This document shows positions 53,463 to 61,971 of a stretch of DNA of 64,000 nucleotides, piece after piece. Below the pieces are notes generated by a model. The model saw only the letters and a list, made by a program, of their open reading frames with translations. It did no database searches and was not told where the DNA came from. The DNA comes from an uncultured Tenacibaculum sp. (lineage in GTDB: Bacteria > Bacteroidota > Bacteroidia > Flavobacteriales > Flavobacteriaceae): contig NZ_CANNGG010000002.1 of the NCBI RefSeq assembly GCF_947504135.1, positions 62,001-126,000 on the forward strand, written 5' to 3'. The translations under genes were made by a program, and so were the position numbers. Position 1 is the stretch's first letter. The number at the start of each line of letters is the position of its first letter.

Positions 53463-54734
53463 ATGAAAGAAGAATTTTTACACTTTTTGTGGCAATACAA
53501 ATTATTTAACAAAGCAAGCTTAACATCAGTAAAAGGAGGAGTCATTGAAGTTCTAGATTCAGGAAGTTATAATACGAATTCAGGACCAGATTTTTTAAAC
53601 GCAAAATTGAAGATTGATGATCAGTTATGGGTAGGAAATGTTGAAATTCATATAAAGTCATCAGATTGGTATGCGCATCATCACGAGGAAGACGCAAATT
53701 TTGATGCTGTTATTCTGCATGTGGTTTGGAGTTATGATGCTGATGTGTTTATGAAAAATAATCTTCCTTTACCTACGGTAGCTTTGGAAGAATTTGTTCA
53801 AAAAGAAGTGTTAGAGAACTATCAAAAATTGTTTTCAGCAGAACAACGGTGGATTCCCTGTGAAAAACAAATCAATGAAGTAGATTCCTTTTTATTGAAT
53901 AATTGGTTAGAGCGTTTGTATTTTGAACGTTTAGAAAACAAGTCAGTTTTTATAAAAGAATTACTTCAGCAATCAAATAATGATTATGAAGCGGTGCTGT
54001 TTCAGTTGTTAGCCAAAAATTTTGGATTGAAAGTAAACGGAGCAACTTTTTTACAACTGGCACAATCGTTTGATTTTTCAGTATTGAGAAAGGTTCGATT
54101 TAACGAAGAACAATTGTCTGCTTTATTGTTTGGACAAGCGGGATTTTTAGAAGATGAAGTTGAAGATGGTTACTATCAACAACTACAAAAAGAGTACAAA
54201 TACTTACAGCACAAACATCAGTTACAGCCTTTAGCAAAAAATCGATTTCAATTTTTTAGAATGAGACCGAATAACTTTCCAACGATTCGGATAGCGCAGT
54301 TTATGGCGTTATATTTCAGACATCAACATTTGTTTTCTCAAATACTAGAAGTTTCTCGTTTACAAGATTTTTATATGTTGTTTTCGGTGGAAGTGAATGA
54401 CTTTTGGAAAACCCACTATACGTTTGAAACTACTTCAAAAAAATCACCGAAAAGATTAACTAAATCGTTTGTTGATTTATTGGTCATCAATACGATTATC
54501 CCTTTAAAATTTGTGTACGAACAAGAAAGAGGATCGGTAAATGAAGAAAAATTATTGCAGTTGATACAACAATTAAAACCAGAAAAGAATTCAATTATCA
54601 GCAAGTTTTCAGCGTTGAAAATTGTACCGAAAAATGCTTTTGAAACTCAAGCTTTGTTAGAATTGAAAAACAACTATTGTTCAAAGAAACAATGCTTGCA
54701 ATGTGCTGTTGGTAATGGTTTATTGCGTAAATAA
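53463..54734 (+). CDS. DUF2851 family protein
   Basis: A 423-residue protein conserved in Bacteroidota. Recognisable features: KEEFLHFLWQYKLFNKASL, DSGSYNTNSGPDFLNAKL, GNVEIHIKSSDWYAHHH and a C-terminal CxxxxCxxC (CSKKQCLQCAVG). The N-terminal half with N-x-G-PDF-N-A and VEIHIKSSDW resembles a restriction-endonuclease-like fold with a possible PD-(E/D)xK centre, which is inference. Function unknown. Confidence 0.88.
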   Translation: MKEEFLHFLWQYKLFNKASLTSVKGGVIEVLDSGSYNTNSGPDFLNAKLKIDDQLWVGNVEIHIKSSDWYAHHHEEDANFDAVILHVVWSYDADVFMKNNLPLPTVALEEFVQKEVLENYQKLFSAEQRWIPCEKQINEVDSFLLNNWLERLYFERLENKSVFIKELLQQSNNDYEAVLFQLLAKNFGLKVNGATFLQLAQSFDFSVLRKVRFNEEQLSALLFGQAGFLEDEVEDGYYQQLQKEYKYLQHKHQLQPLAKNRFQFFRMRPNNFPTIRIAQFMALYFRHQHLFSQILEVSRLQDFYMLFSVEVNDFWKTHYTFETTSKKSPKRLTKSFVDLLVINTIIPLKFVYEQERGSVNEEKLLQLIQQLKPEKNSIISKFSALKIVPKNAFETQALLELKNNYCSKKQCLQCAVGNGLLRK

Positions 54735-54736
54735 AA

Positions 54737-54765
54737 AATCTCGTGAATTTAAAACTCACGAGATT
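54737..54765. terminator. Intrinsic terminator after the DUF2851 gene
   Basis: Arms AATCTCGTGA and TCACGAGATT around a 9-base loop, with A/T flanks. Confidence 0.65.
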
Positions 54766-54815
54766 CATCTATATTCTTTTATATAAAAAGCGAAGCAGTC
54801 TATCTTCTACCAAGA

Positions 54816-57266
54816 TTAGTATAAACTTTTAAATTTAGCAGGATTCGCTTCGTGCATAATTTCATATACTTTTTCAAAAATATCTTCTGCAGATGGTTTA
54901 GAGAAATAATCACCATCAGTACCATAAGCAGGTCTATGTGCTTTTGCTGTTAATGTTTGTGGCTTACTATCTAAATGCCTGTAACCATTTTGATTTTCAA
55001 CAATTTCTTGTAATAAATACGCTGAAGCTCCTCCAGGAACATCTTCGTCAACAACTAATAAACGATTTGTTTTAGCTACCGATTTAACTGTATCATGATT
55101 CAAGTCAAAAGGTAATAAACTTTGCGCATCTACAATTTCTACATCTATACCTACTTGTGCTAAATCTTTAGCAGCTTCTTCAACAATTCGTAGGGTAGAA
55201 CCATAAGAAACAATGGTGATATCATTTCCTTCTTTGATAGTTTCAACAACACCAATTGGAGTTTTAAAATCTCCTAAGTTTGTTGGTAGCTCTTCTTTTA
55301 AGCGGTATCCGTTTAAACATTCTACTACTAAAGCAGGGTCATCACCTTCTAATAAAGTGTTGTAGAATCCAGCAGCTTTCGTCATGTTACGAGGAACTAA
55401 TACATGAATTCCTCTTACGTTGTTTATTATTCCACCCATTGGTGAACCTGAATGCCAAATTCCTTCTAAACGATGTCCACGGGTACGGATAATTAAAGGA
55501 GCTTTTTGTTTTCCAAAAGTACGGTAACGTAGCGTTGCTAAATCGTCACTCATAATTTGTAAAGCATATAATAAATAATCTAAATATTGAATTTCAGCAA
55601 TTGGACGTAAACCACGCATTGCCATTCCAATACCTTGACCTAAAATGGTAGCTTCTCGAATTCCAGTATCAGAAACACGTAACTCACCAAATTTTTCTTG
55701 TAAACCTTCTAATCCTTGGTTTACATCTCCGATATAACCAGCATCTTCACCAAAAATTAATACTTCAGGGTGTTTAGCTAAAATAGCCTCGAAGTTATCA
55801 CGCATAATAATACGTGCATCTACCATATTTTTTTCTGAAGCATAGGTTGGAGCTTCGGCAGGAATATTTTCAGTAGCTAATTCAGTTTCACTTAATAAAT
55901 GAGCTGAATATTTTACAGCAGCTTTATCAATTGAAGTTTTAATAAAGTTTTGAAGTGCAGTTTTTTCAGTGAAATCTTCATCTCTTAAGTAACGTAACGT
56001 TTTACGAGCAGCTACTAAAATATCTTTTCTAATTGGTTCAGAAATTGCGGCTAAATCATTTTTATATTTTGAAATGAAAGAACCGTTGTTACTTTTTTGT
56101 GCAATGGTATCTAACAAAGCAATAGCTTCGGCTACTTCTGCTTTTATTTCGTTTGTATATGCGCTCCAAGCATCACGTTTAGCTTTACTAACTTCTTTTT
56201 TCGCTTCTTTTTCAATATTGATTAAATCTTCTTCAGAATCAATAAATTTTAAAGTTTCTCCGTCTTCATTTTCTAATTCAAACTCTAAAATCCATTTACG
56301 CATTTGAGCAATACAATCAAATTCTTGCTCCCATTGTAAACGCTCTTTCGATTTGTAACGTTCGTGAGAACCAGAAGTAGAGTGTCCTTGAGGTTGCGTT
56401 AATTCTTTTACATGAATTAATACAGGAATATGTTGCTCTCTTGCAATTTGAGAAGCTTTGTTATAAGTGTCGATTAGCTGAACATAATCCCATCCATTTA
56501 CTACAAAGATTTCATACCCGTTACTTTCGTTTTCACGTTGGAATCCTTTTAAAATTTCAGAAATGCTTTCTTTGGTAGTTTGATGACGTGCGTGTACTGA
56601 AATTCCGTACTCATCATCCCAAACATTCATCACCATTGGAACTTGTAAAACACCAGCTGCGTTGATTGTTTCAAAAAACAATCCTTCACTTGTACTAGCA
56701 TTACCAATGGTGCCCCAAGCAACTTCGTTTCCGTTGATTGAAAAATTAGTGTGTTTTTCTAATCCTTCAACGTTTCTGTAAATTTTAGATGCTTGTGCCA
56801 ATCCTAATAAACGAGGCATTTGTCCTGCAGTAGGAGAGATATCTGATGATGAATTTTTTTGAGCGGTTAAGTTTTTCCAGTTACCGTTTTCATCTATAGA
56901 ATGTGTTGCAAAATGTCCTCCCATTTGACGACCGGCAGACATAGGCTCAATATCAATATCAGTATGTGCGTATAATCCTGCAAAAAATTGTTGTGGAGTT
57001 AATTCTCCAATAGCCATCATAAAGGTTTGGTCACGATAATAACCTGATCTGAAATCTCCATTTTGAAAAGCTTTAGCCATAGCTAACTGTGGTACTTCTT
57101 TACCATCTCCAAAAATTCCAAATTTAGCTTTACCTGTTAAAACTTCTCTTCTTCCTAATAAACTACATTCTCGACTAATACGAGCAATTCTATAGTCCTT
57201 TAAAACTTCATTTTTAAAATCTTGAAAAGAAAGCTGTTGAGTATTAGCTATTTCGGTATTTTGCAT
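54816..57266 (-). CDS. 2-oxoacid dehydrogenase E1, alpha and beta fused
   Basis: An 816-residue thiamine-diphosphate enzyme that decarboxylates branched-chain or other 2-oxo acids. The alpha part (about residues 30-330) has MGGHFATHS, the ThDP motif around GTIGNASTSEGLFFETINAAG; the beta part (about 480-816) has GEDAGYIGDVNQGLEGLQEKFG and SGSPMGGIINN. Fusion of the two subunits is common in Bacteroidota. Three ATG codons lie close together; the last (57266) is used. A -7 element TATCTTTG is at 57294-57301. E2 and E3 genes are not in this window. Confidence 0.93.
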   Translation of the reverse strand: MQNTEIANTQQLSFQDFKNEVLKDYRIARISRECSLLGRREVLTGKAKFGIFGDGKEVPQLAMAKAFQNGDFRSGYYRDQTFMMAIGELTPQQFFAGLYAHTDIDIEPMSAGRQMGGHFATHSIDENGNWKNLTAQKNSSSDISPTAGQMPRLLGLAQASKIYRNVEGLEKHTNFSINGNEVAWGTIGNASTSEGLFFETINAAGVLQVPMVMNVWDDEYGISVHARHQTTKESISEILKGFQRENESNGYEIFVVNGWDYVQLIDTYNKASQIAREQHIPVLIHVKELTQPQGHSTSGSHERYKSKERLQWEQEFDCIAQMRKWILEFELENEDGETLKFIDSEEDLINIEKEAKKEVSKAKRDAWSAYTNEIKAEVAEAIALLDTIAQKSNNGSFISKYKNDLAAISEPIRKDILVAARKTLRYLRDEDFTEKTALQNFIKTSIDKAAVKYSAHLLSETELATENIPAEAPTYASEKNMVDARIIMRDNFEAILAKHPEVLIFGEDAGYIGDVNQGLEGLQEKFGELRVSDTGIREATILGQGIGMAMRGLRPIAEIQYLDYLLYALQIMSDDLATLRYRTFGKQKAPLIIRTRGHRLEGIWHSGSPMGGIINNVRGIHVLVPRNMTKAAGFYNTLLEGDDPALVVECLNGYRLKEELPTNLGDFKTPIGVVETIKEGNDITIVSYGSTLRIVEEAAKDLAQVGIDVEIVDAQSLLPFDLNHDTVKSVAKTNRLLVVDEDVPGGASAYLLQEIVENQNGYRHLDSKPQTLTAKAHRPAYGTDGDYFSKPSAEDIFEKVYEIMHEANPAKFKSLY

Positions 57267-57386
57267 CATAATCATCTAATTTAGGTATGGTTACAAAGAT
57301 AGGTTTTTTAGTTGAAATTTAAAAATTTCTCTTTTCATTGCATATTTTTCAAAAATAAAGCGGAAAATCAAAAAATATTGAAGTAT

Positions 57387-60212
57387 CTATAATATACCTC
57401 TTCTAATAAAGTTATAAATCTGATCAATATCAGTCGTGATGATAAACCTAATTTTTGAAGGATAGGCTCTTTTATTGATTTCAAAACCTTCATTGGTGTA
57501 AATAGGAAGATAAAATTCAAATATTTCAGGAAGGAAGTTTAATCGAATACCGTTTTCATAAAAAAACTTTGGAGAGGTATTTTTGTTTTTTAACATGGCA
57601 ACGTCATTATAAATTTCTGCCCACTTCCATACGCTTACACTGGTATTAATAGATGTTATAAGTTGATTAGCAAAGTATGGTTCTTTAAATTTAGATTTAA
57701 AACCTCCTTGACCAACGACAAACTGCTGACTAAAGATACCTTCACTTTCTGAGCGACCAAATAAATTTTGCTCAAACAAGTAATCATTTCCGCGATTTAA
57801 TCCAAAGCTAAAGTAATTGCCTTCTGTTTTGTTTGATAAGAAGAGTCCTCCAAAAAATCGAACTTCATAGCTTTTGTTAGCAGAAAAGAATTTTTTATAC
57901 CTAATGTCGGTTGAGATTTTACTGAAGCTTGAGTTTAATTCGGCGTTTAAAGCATATCTAATGCTTTTTATTGCATCAAACTTGTTATTGATATAACGTA
58001 AGTTGAAAATATTATATTTGTCTTTGTCACTTTTGATTTCACTGGAAGGAACTTCTTTATTGACACTAATTAGACGTGCAGTGAATGACTTTGAACTAAT
58101 ATCACGAAGTGAATTTCTTCTAAACTGAAAATTGATAAATGGGAAGAATGTGTTATACCCTAGCTCAGGGGCATAGTGAAAGTTACTTCCGCCAATTCCG
58201 TAACGTATTTTATATAGGTTAGGGCTTTTAAGAAAGTGATTGTAGGAAACTTCAAAAGAGCCTGTCAAATTCTGGCTTTTTGTACTGTAATTAGGAGTGA
58301 TGCTAAATTCAAAATTTCTATTAATGATTGACTTGTTATTGATGTTAAAACCTAATATCAATCCATCATATAAATTATATTTAAAATCAGGATAATAAAA
58401 TAATTGATTATAATAAGGGTTTTCAAAATCTTTAAAAAGACGAAACTTTAGAGGTTTATTAATGAGGGTGTTGTTTACATTTTTGAAATTATCTAATAAA
58501 TTAAATTCTGGGTAGATATTTTCATAATTTAGTGCTAGCTTTTTAAAATCACCTCTTTTAATTTTTACTGTTTTTATTGAGTCAACATCAGTTATCCATG
58601 TTTTAAATTTAATCTTTTTATTTTGAATTCCATATAAAGCTACTGGAGCAGAGAAGTTTCTTTTGTTTTTAATAGTTATATATAGAGAATCTTTGTTTTT
58701 TGAAAAAGAAACGTTATTTATTTTATAATCTATTTTTTTGTTAGTAGTAATATAATCTCCAAAAAACCACTGTAAATCTTTAGAAGTGTTTTTTTGAAGA
58801 ATATTAGCGAAATCACTATTATTCGAAGGTTTAAGTTGATGTTGAATATAAAACTCTTTTATAGATTTTTTTAAAATAGTATCTCCAACAAAACCTTGAA
58901 GGTACTTAAAACCAAGTCCTGCTTTATATTTACTAACAATTTTTTTATTGAAATTAGAAAGAGAATCGCTAGAAATGGTTAAAGGTTGATCATAGAATTT
59001 ACGGGAGCTAAATTGATAAATAAGAGCATATTTATCATTTTGCTTTAATTGAGAGATATTGTATGATTTTATAGGCCAATACTTGGAGTATTTACCTAAA
59101 AGAGTGACATTGGGGTAGTATTCTTTGATGTATTCCATCATTAAAAAGGTTTGTAAGCCATCTGTTAGCCAATAGTCTTTTCTGGTATTTTGAATTATTA
59201 TATCATCAAAATATTTTTGTACTAAAGCTTTAAAAAAGCTTGTTTCCCATCTAAAGTTATTAGGGTAGGGTTTCAACCATTTAGGAAGTCTATAAATTTC
59301 ATTCAAAGAATTTTTACTTACAGTACGAACATCAACAAGAATTTCAGGGTGTGGATGTTTTCCAAAGAAGCTTTCAATAAACTGTATTTGCCTGTTTATA
59401 ATTTGAGTAGTTTCCATGTTTGATATACTATTTAAATAGGCGTCAGTTTTTATTTCTTTATCTTTTATTTTGAAAGATTTGAATGTTTTAATGGAATCTA
59501 TATGTAATATAATATCTTTTTTGTTAGCTCCGACTAAGTAGTAATCAGTAGAGTTTTTTCCGTCAGTTTTATATTGATATAAGTTGCTTTCAACAAAATG
59601 ATTTTTAGGAACTTCAATAGAAATGTTATAGCTAGAAAGGTTTTCGTATAAATCATCTAGATTTATGTTACTCATGAGGTGCCATTCACCATCAAAAACT
59701 GCAGGTGTTATATACCAAAAGCGTAAATGATACCCTGTTTTCGTTTTTCCGTACTCTGTATATTTAGCGTTTGGAATTTTTAGAAAATAAGATGTTTTTA
59801 TAATTAAACTGTCTTTAGGTTTTAGCTCTTCATTAAGGTGGATTTTGAGGATATCAGGTTGTTTGTTTTTTTCTTTATAGGTGACAGGTTTGTTGTTAAC
59901 AGTCAAGTTTTTTATATAACTAAAACCTTTGTCTTTATCTTTGGAGAAGTGGAAATCATTTTTATAATCTTCAATAAAACGTTTAGCTAATGGAGTATTA
60001 TTATTAATAAAACTATTACCCCAATTATGTAGGTAGAATTCCGTTGTACTTGAAGTAGATTTGTTGAAGTAAATTATTTTTTGTTGAATATGAAGAAGGT
60101 CATTTTTTACATCAAGAGTGGCTTTGATATCAACTGTGTTTTTTTGAGCTGTTATTTTAAAACAGTACAAAAAAAATATACATATAAAAAGGATTGTTTT
60201 TTCTTTCAACAT
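57387..60212 (-). CDS. M1-peptidase-like outer-membrane protein with lost zinc site
   Basis: A 941-residue exported protein (signal peptide about 1-22). Residues 25-480 follow the M1 aminopeptidase (gluzincin) layout: beta domain with FYLHNWGNSF and RFWYITPAVFDGEWHLMS, then the catalytic region. The zinc motif HExxH is replaced by KALVQ (residues 328-332 of FFKALVQKYF) and NEG by TDG (350-352). The C-terminal 300 residues are rich in aromatic beta strands and end like a beta barrel. Thus probably a catalytically dead relative of an outer-membrane metallopeptidase. Function unknown. Confidence 0.72.
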   Translation of the reverse strand: MLKEKTILFICIFFLYCFKITAQKNTVDIKATLDVKNDLLHIQQKIIYFNKSTSSTTEFYLHNWGNSFINNNTPLAKRFIEDYKNDFHFSKDKDKGFSYIKNLTVNNKPVTYKEKNKQPDILKIHLNEELKPKDSLIIKTSYFLKIPNAKYTEYGKTKTGYHLRFWYITPAVFDGEWHLMSNINLDDLYENLSSYNISIEVPKNHFVESNLYQYKTDGKNSTDYYLVGANKKDIILHIDSIKTFKSFKIKDKEIKTDAYLNSISNMETTQIINRQIQFIESFFGKHPHPEILVDVRTVSKNSLNEIYRLPKWLKPYPNNFRWETSFFKALVQKYFDDIIIQNTRKDYWLTDGLQTFLMMEYIKEYYPNVTLLGKYSKYWPIKSYNISQLKQNDKYALIYQFSSRKFYDQPLTISSDSLSNFNKKIVSKYKAGLGFKYLQGFVGDTILKKSIKEFYIQHQLKPSNNSDFANILQKNTSKDLQWFFGDYITTNKKIDYKINNVSFSKNKDSLYITIKNKRNFSAPVALYGIQNKKIKFKTWITDVDSIKTVKIKRGDFKKLALNYENIYPEFNLLDNFKNVNNTLINKPLKFRLFKDFENPYYNQLFYYPDFKYNLYDGLILGFNINNKSIINRNFEFSITPNYSTKSQNLTGSFEVSYNHFLKSPNLYKIRYGIGGSNFHYAPELGYNTFFPFINFQFRRNSLRDISSKSFTARLISVNKEVPSSEIKSDKDKYNIFNLRYINNKFDAIKSIRYALNAELNSSFSKISTDIRYKKFFSANKSYEVRFFGGLFLSNKTEGNYFSFGLNRGNDYLFEQNLFGRSESEGIFSQQFVVGQGGFKSKFKEPYFANQLITSINTSVSVWKWAEIYNDVAMLKNKNTSPKFFYENGIRLNFLPEIFEFYLPIYTNEGFEINKRAYPSKIRFIITTDIDQIYNFIRRGIL

Positions 60213-60215
60213 TAA

Positions 60216-60248
60216 ATAAAAAAGCTCGATGTAAATTCAACGAGCTTT
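60216..60248 (-). terminator. Terminator of the LOG-family gene
   Basis: Arms AAAGCTCG and CGAGCTTT around a 12-base loop, T-run on the minus strand; it overlaps the leader of the next gene. Confidence 0.6.
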
Positions 60249-60262
60249 AAAGATAAATATTT

Positions 60263-60973
60263 TTAGAAATTTGGTTTTAATTGGTATTTAGCATAGAATT
60301 TATTGAAATGTTCAACAGCTTCATCAGCAGTATCAACTACCCTGAATAGATTCAGGTCTTTTTCACTAATATTACCTTCTTCGATTAAAGTGTTTTTAAT
60401 CCAGTCTAATAAACCTCCCCAAAACTTTCTACCTACCAATACAATAGGAAAACGACCAATTTTGTTGGTTTGAATCAACGTAATTGCTTCAAAAAGCTCA
60501 TCCATAGTGCCAAAACCACCAGGCATAACCACAAAACCTTGAGAGTATTTTACAAACATTACTTTACGAACAAAAAAGTAATCGAAGTTCAGGTTTTTAT
60601 CTCGATCGATCCAAGGGTTATCATGTTGTTCGAAAGGAAGATCAATGTTTAACCCTACTGAGGTTCCTTTACCACGATGAGCACCTTTGTTACCTGCCTC
60701 CATTATACCTGGTCCACCACCTGTAATAACACCAAAACCACTTTGTGTTAATTTATAGGCGACTTCTTCGGCTAATTTATAATATGGATCATCAGTTTTT
60801 GTACGGGCAGAACCAAAAATAGATACACAAGGTCCTATTTTACTTAGTTTTTCATAACCTTCTACAAACTCAGACATGATTTTAAATATAGCCCAAGAAT
60901 CGTTTGTTTTTATTTCGTTCCAAGTTTTTTGTTGTAATTTTTCTCTAATTTTTCTGTCATCATTCGGACTCAT
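60263..60973 (-). CDS. LOG-family protein, TIGR00730 type
   Basis: A 236-residue Rossmann-fold protein with the nucleotide-binding GGGPGIMEAGNKGAHRGKG and the hallmark PGGFGTMDELFEAITLIQT (PGGxGTxxE). Relatives hydrolyse nucleoside monophosphates (cytokinin-activating phosphoribohydrolase or AMP nucleosidase activity). Substrate here not known. Confidence 0.93.
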   Translation of the reverse strand: MSPNDDRKIREKLQQKTWNEIKTNDSWAIFKIMSEFVEGYEKLSKIGPCVSIFGSARTKTDDPYYKLAEEVAYKLTQSGFGVITGGGPGIMEAGNKGAHRGKGTSVGLNIDLPFEQHDNPWIDRDKNLNFDYFFVRKVMFVKYSQGFVVMPGGFGTMDELFEAITLIQTNKIGRFPIVLVGRKFWGGLLDWIKNTLIEEGNISEKDLNLFRVVDTADEAVEHFNKFYAKYQLKPNF

Positions 60974-61071
60974 AATTCTTCTCTTTTATATTAAATAACA
61001 AATTATTTGCTGAAAATTTAAATTTTAGCAAGCCTGCTAATTTAGCGGTTTTTAACAATAGAAAAAAGGTA

Positions 61072-61099
61072 AAAGAAAAAAACTACCTAAAAGGTAGTT
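61072..61099 (-). terminator. Terminator of the esterase gene
   Basis: Arms AACTACCT and AGGTAGTT with a short A/T loop; T-run on the minus strand. Confidence 0.7.
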
Positions 61100-61126
61100 G
61101 TAGTGTGGTGTTTGAAAAAATATATT

Positions 61127-61960
61127 TTAGTGCTCTTTTTTATAAAGTGTTTTAAATGCTTCATGTACTGCGGGATGTAGTATGGTTGCATGATCTTCAT
61201 CATAATCTGGTTTATAAATACAGTTGATGTCACTTTTACTATCGAGTTTTTTTGCTAAAGAGTCAGCAATTTCATTCATAGCAGGATGCTCTTTTCCAAC
61301 AGATAAAAACACGTTTGGATTAGAAAACTGCTGATTGTTTAACAAACTATCAATGTTTTTTAGCATTCGGTATTCGTTCCACCATAACGACGGACTTACA
61401 ATAATATAATCGTTAAACATACTTGGGTTTTTTAATAAAACCTCCGTAGCTAATAAGCCTCCTAACGATTGACCAATTAATGTTGTATGATTGTTGGTTT
61501 TATAGTTTTTGTTGATGTGCGGTTGTGCTTCTTCCTTTAAAAAACGAATGAATTTCTCTGAGCCTCCATGGGTAGGAAAATCTTTACGATCTAAGCTATC
61601 TTTACTCGGGTGTGTAAAATCTCTATTTCTATCAATATTTTCAATACCTACAACAATTGTGGGTTGCATTTGAGCTGATAATTGCATAAACTGAACCAGT
61701 CCAGCAATGTGTTTAAAATCCTCTTCTTTAGAGCCGTCTAACAAGTAAATAGTATTATAGGTTCTAGTCGAGTCAGGGTGATAGCCATGAGGCAAATAAA
61801 TGTTTAAATTTCTGTCTTTATTTAAAATAGAAGAGCTTAAAGTAGCTACTTCACCGATAGAAATTTGCTCTTTTTTATTTTCTGTTTTAACCTCTTGTTT
61901 TTCTGTATTACATGCAATTGAGGTAAAAAGGAATAGAATGTAAAAATAATTCTTCATCAT
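61127..61960 (-). CDS. Alpha/beta-hydrolase-fold esterase lipoprotein
   Basis: A 277-residue lipoprotein (lipobox TSIAC) with an esterase D/Fes-like alpha/beta hydrolase domain: NIYLPHGYHPDSTRTYNTIYLLDG, nucleophile in GQSLGGLLA, and an acidic/histidine pair in DEDHATILH near the C-terminus. Substrate unknown; siderophore or sugar esters are typical. It starts 12 bases after the uvrA stop and may be cotranscribed with it. Two ATG codons are adjacent at the start. Confidence 0.88.
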   Translation of the reverse strand: MMKNYFYILFLFTSIACNTEKQEVKTENKKEQISIGEVATLSSSILNKDRNLNIYLPHGYHPDSTRTYNTIYLLDGSKEEDFKHIAGLVQFMQLSAQMQPTIVVGIENIDRNRDFTHPSKDSLDRKDFPTHGGSEKFIRFLKEEAQPHINKNYKTNNHTTLIGQSLGGLLATEVLLKNPSMFNDYIIVSPSLWWNEYRMLKNIDSLLNNQQFSNPNVFLSVGKEHPAMNEIADSLAKKLDSKSDINCIYKPDYDEDHATILHPAVHEAFKTLYKKEH

Positions 61961-61971
61961 AGCTTGGGTTT

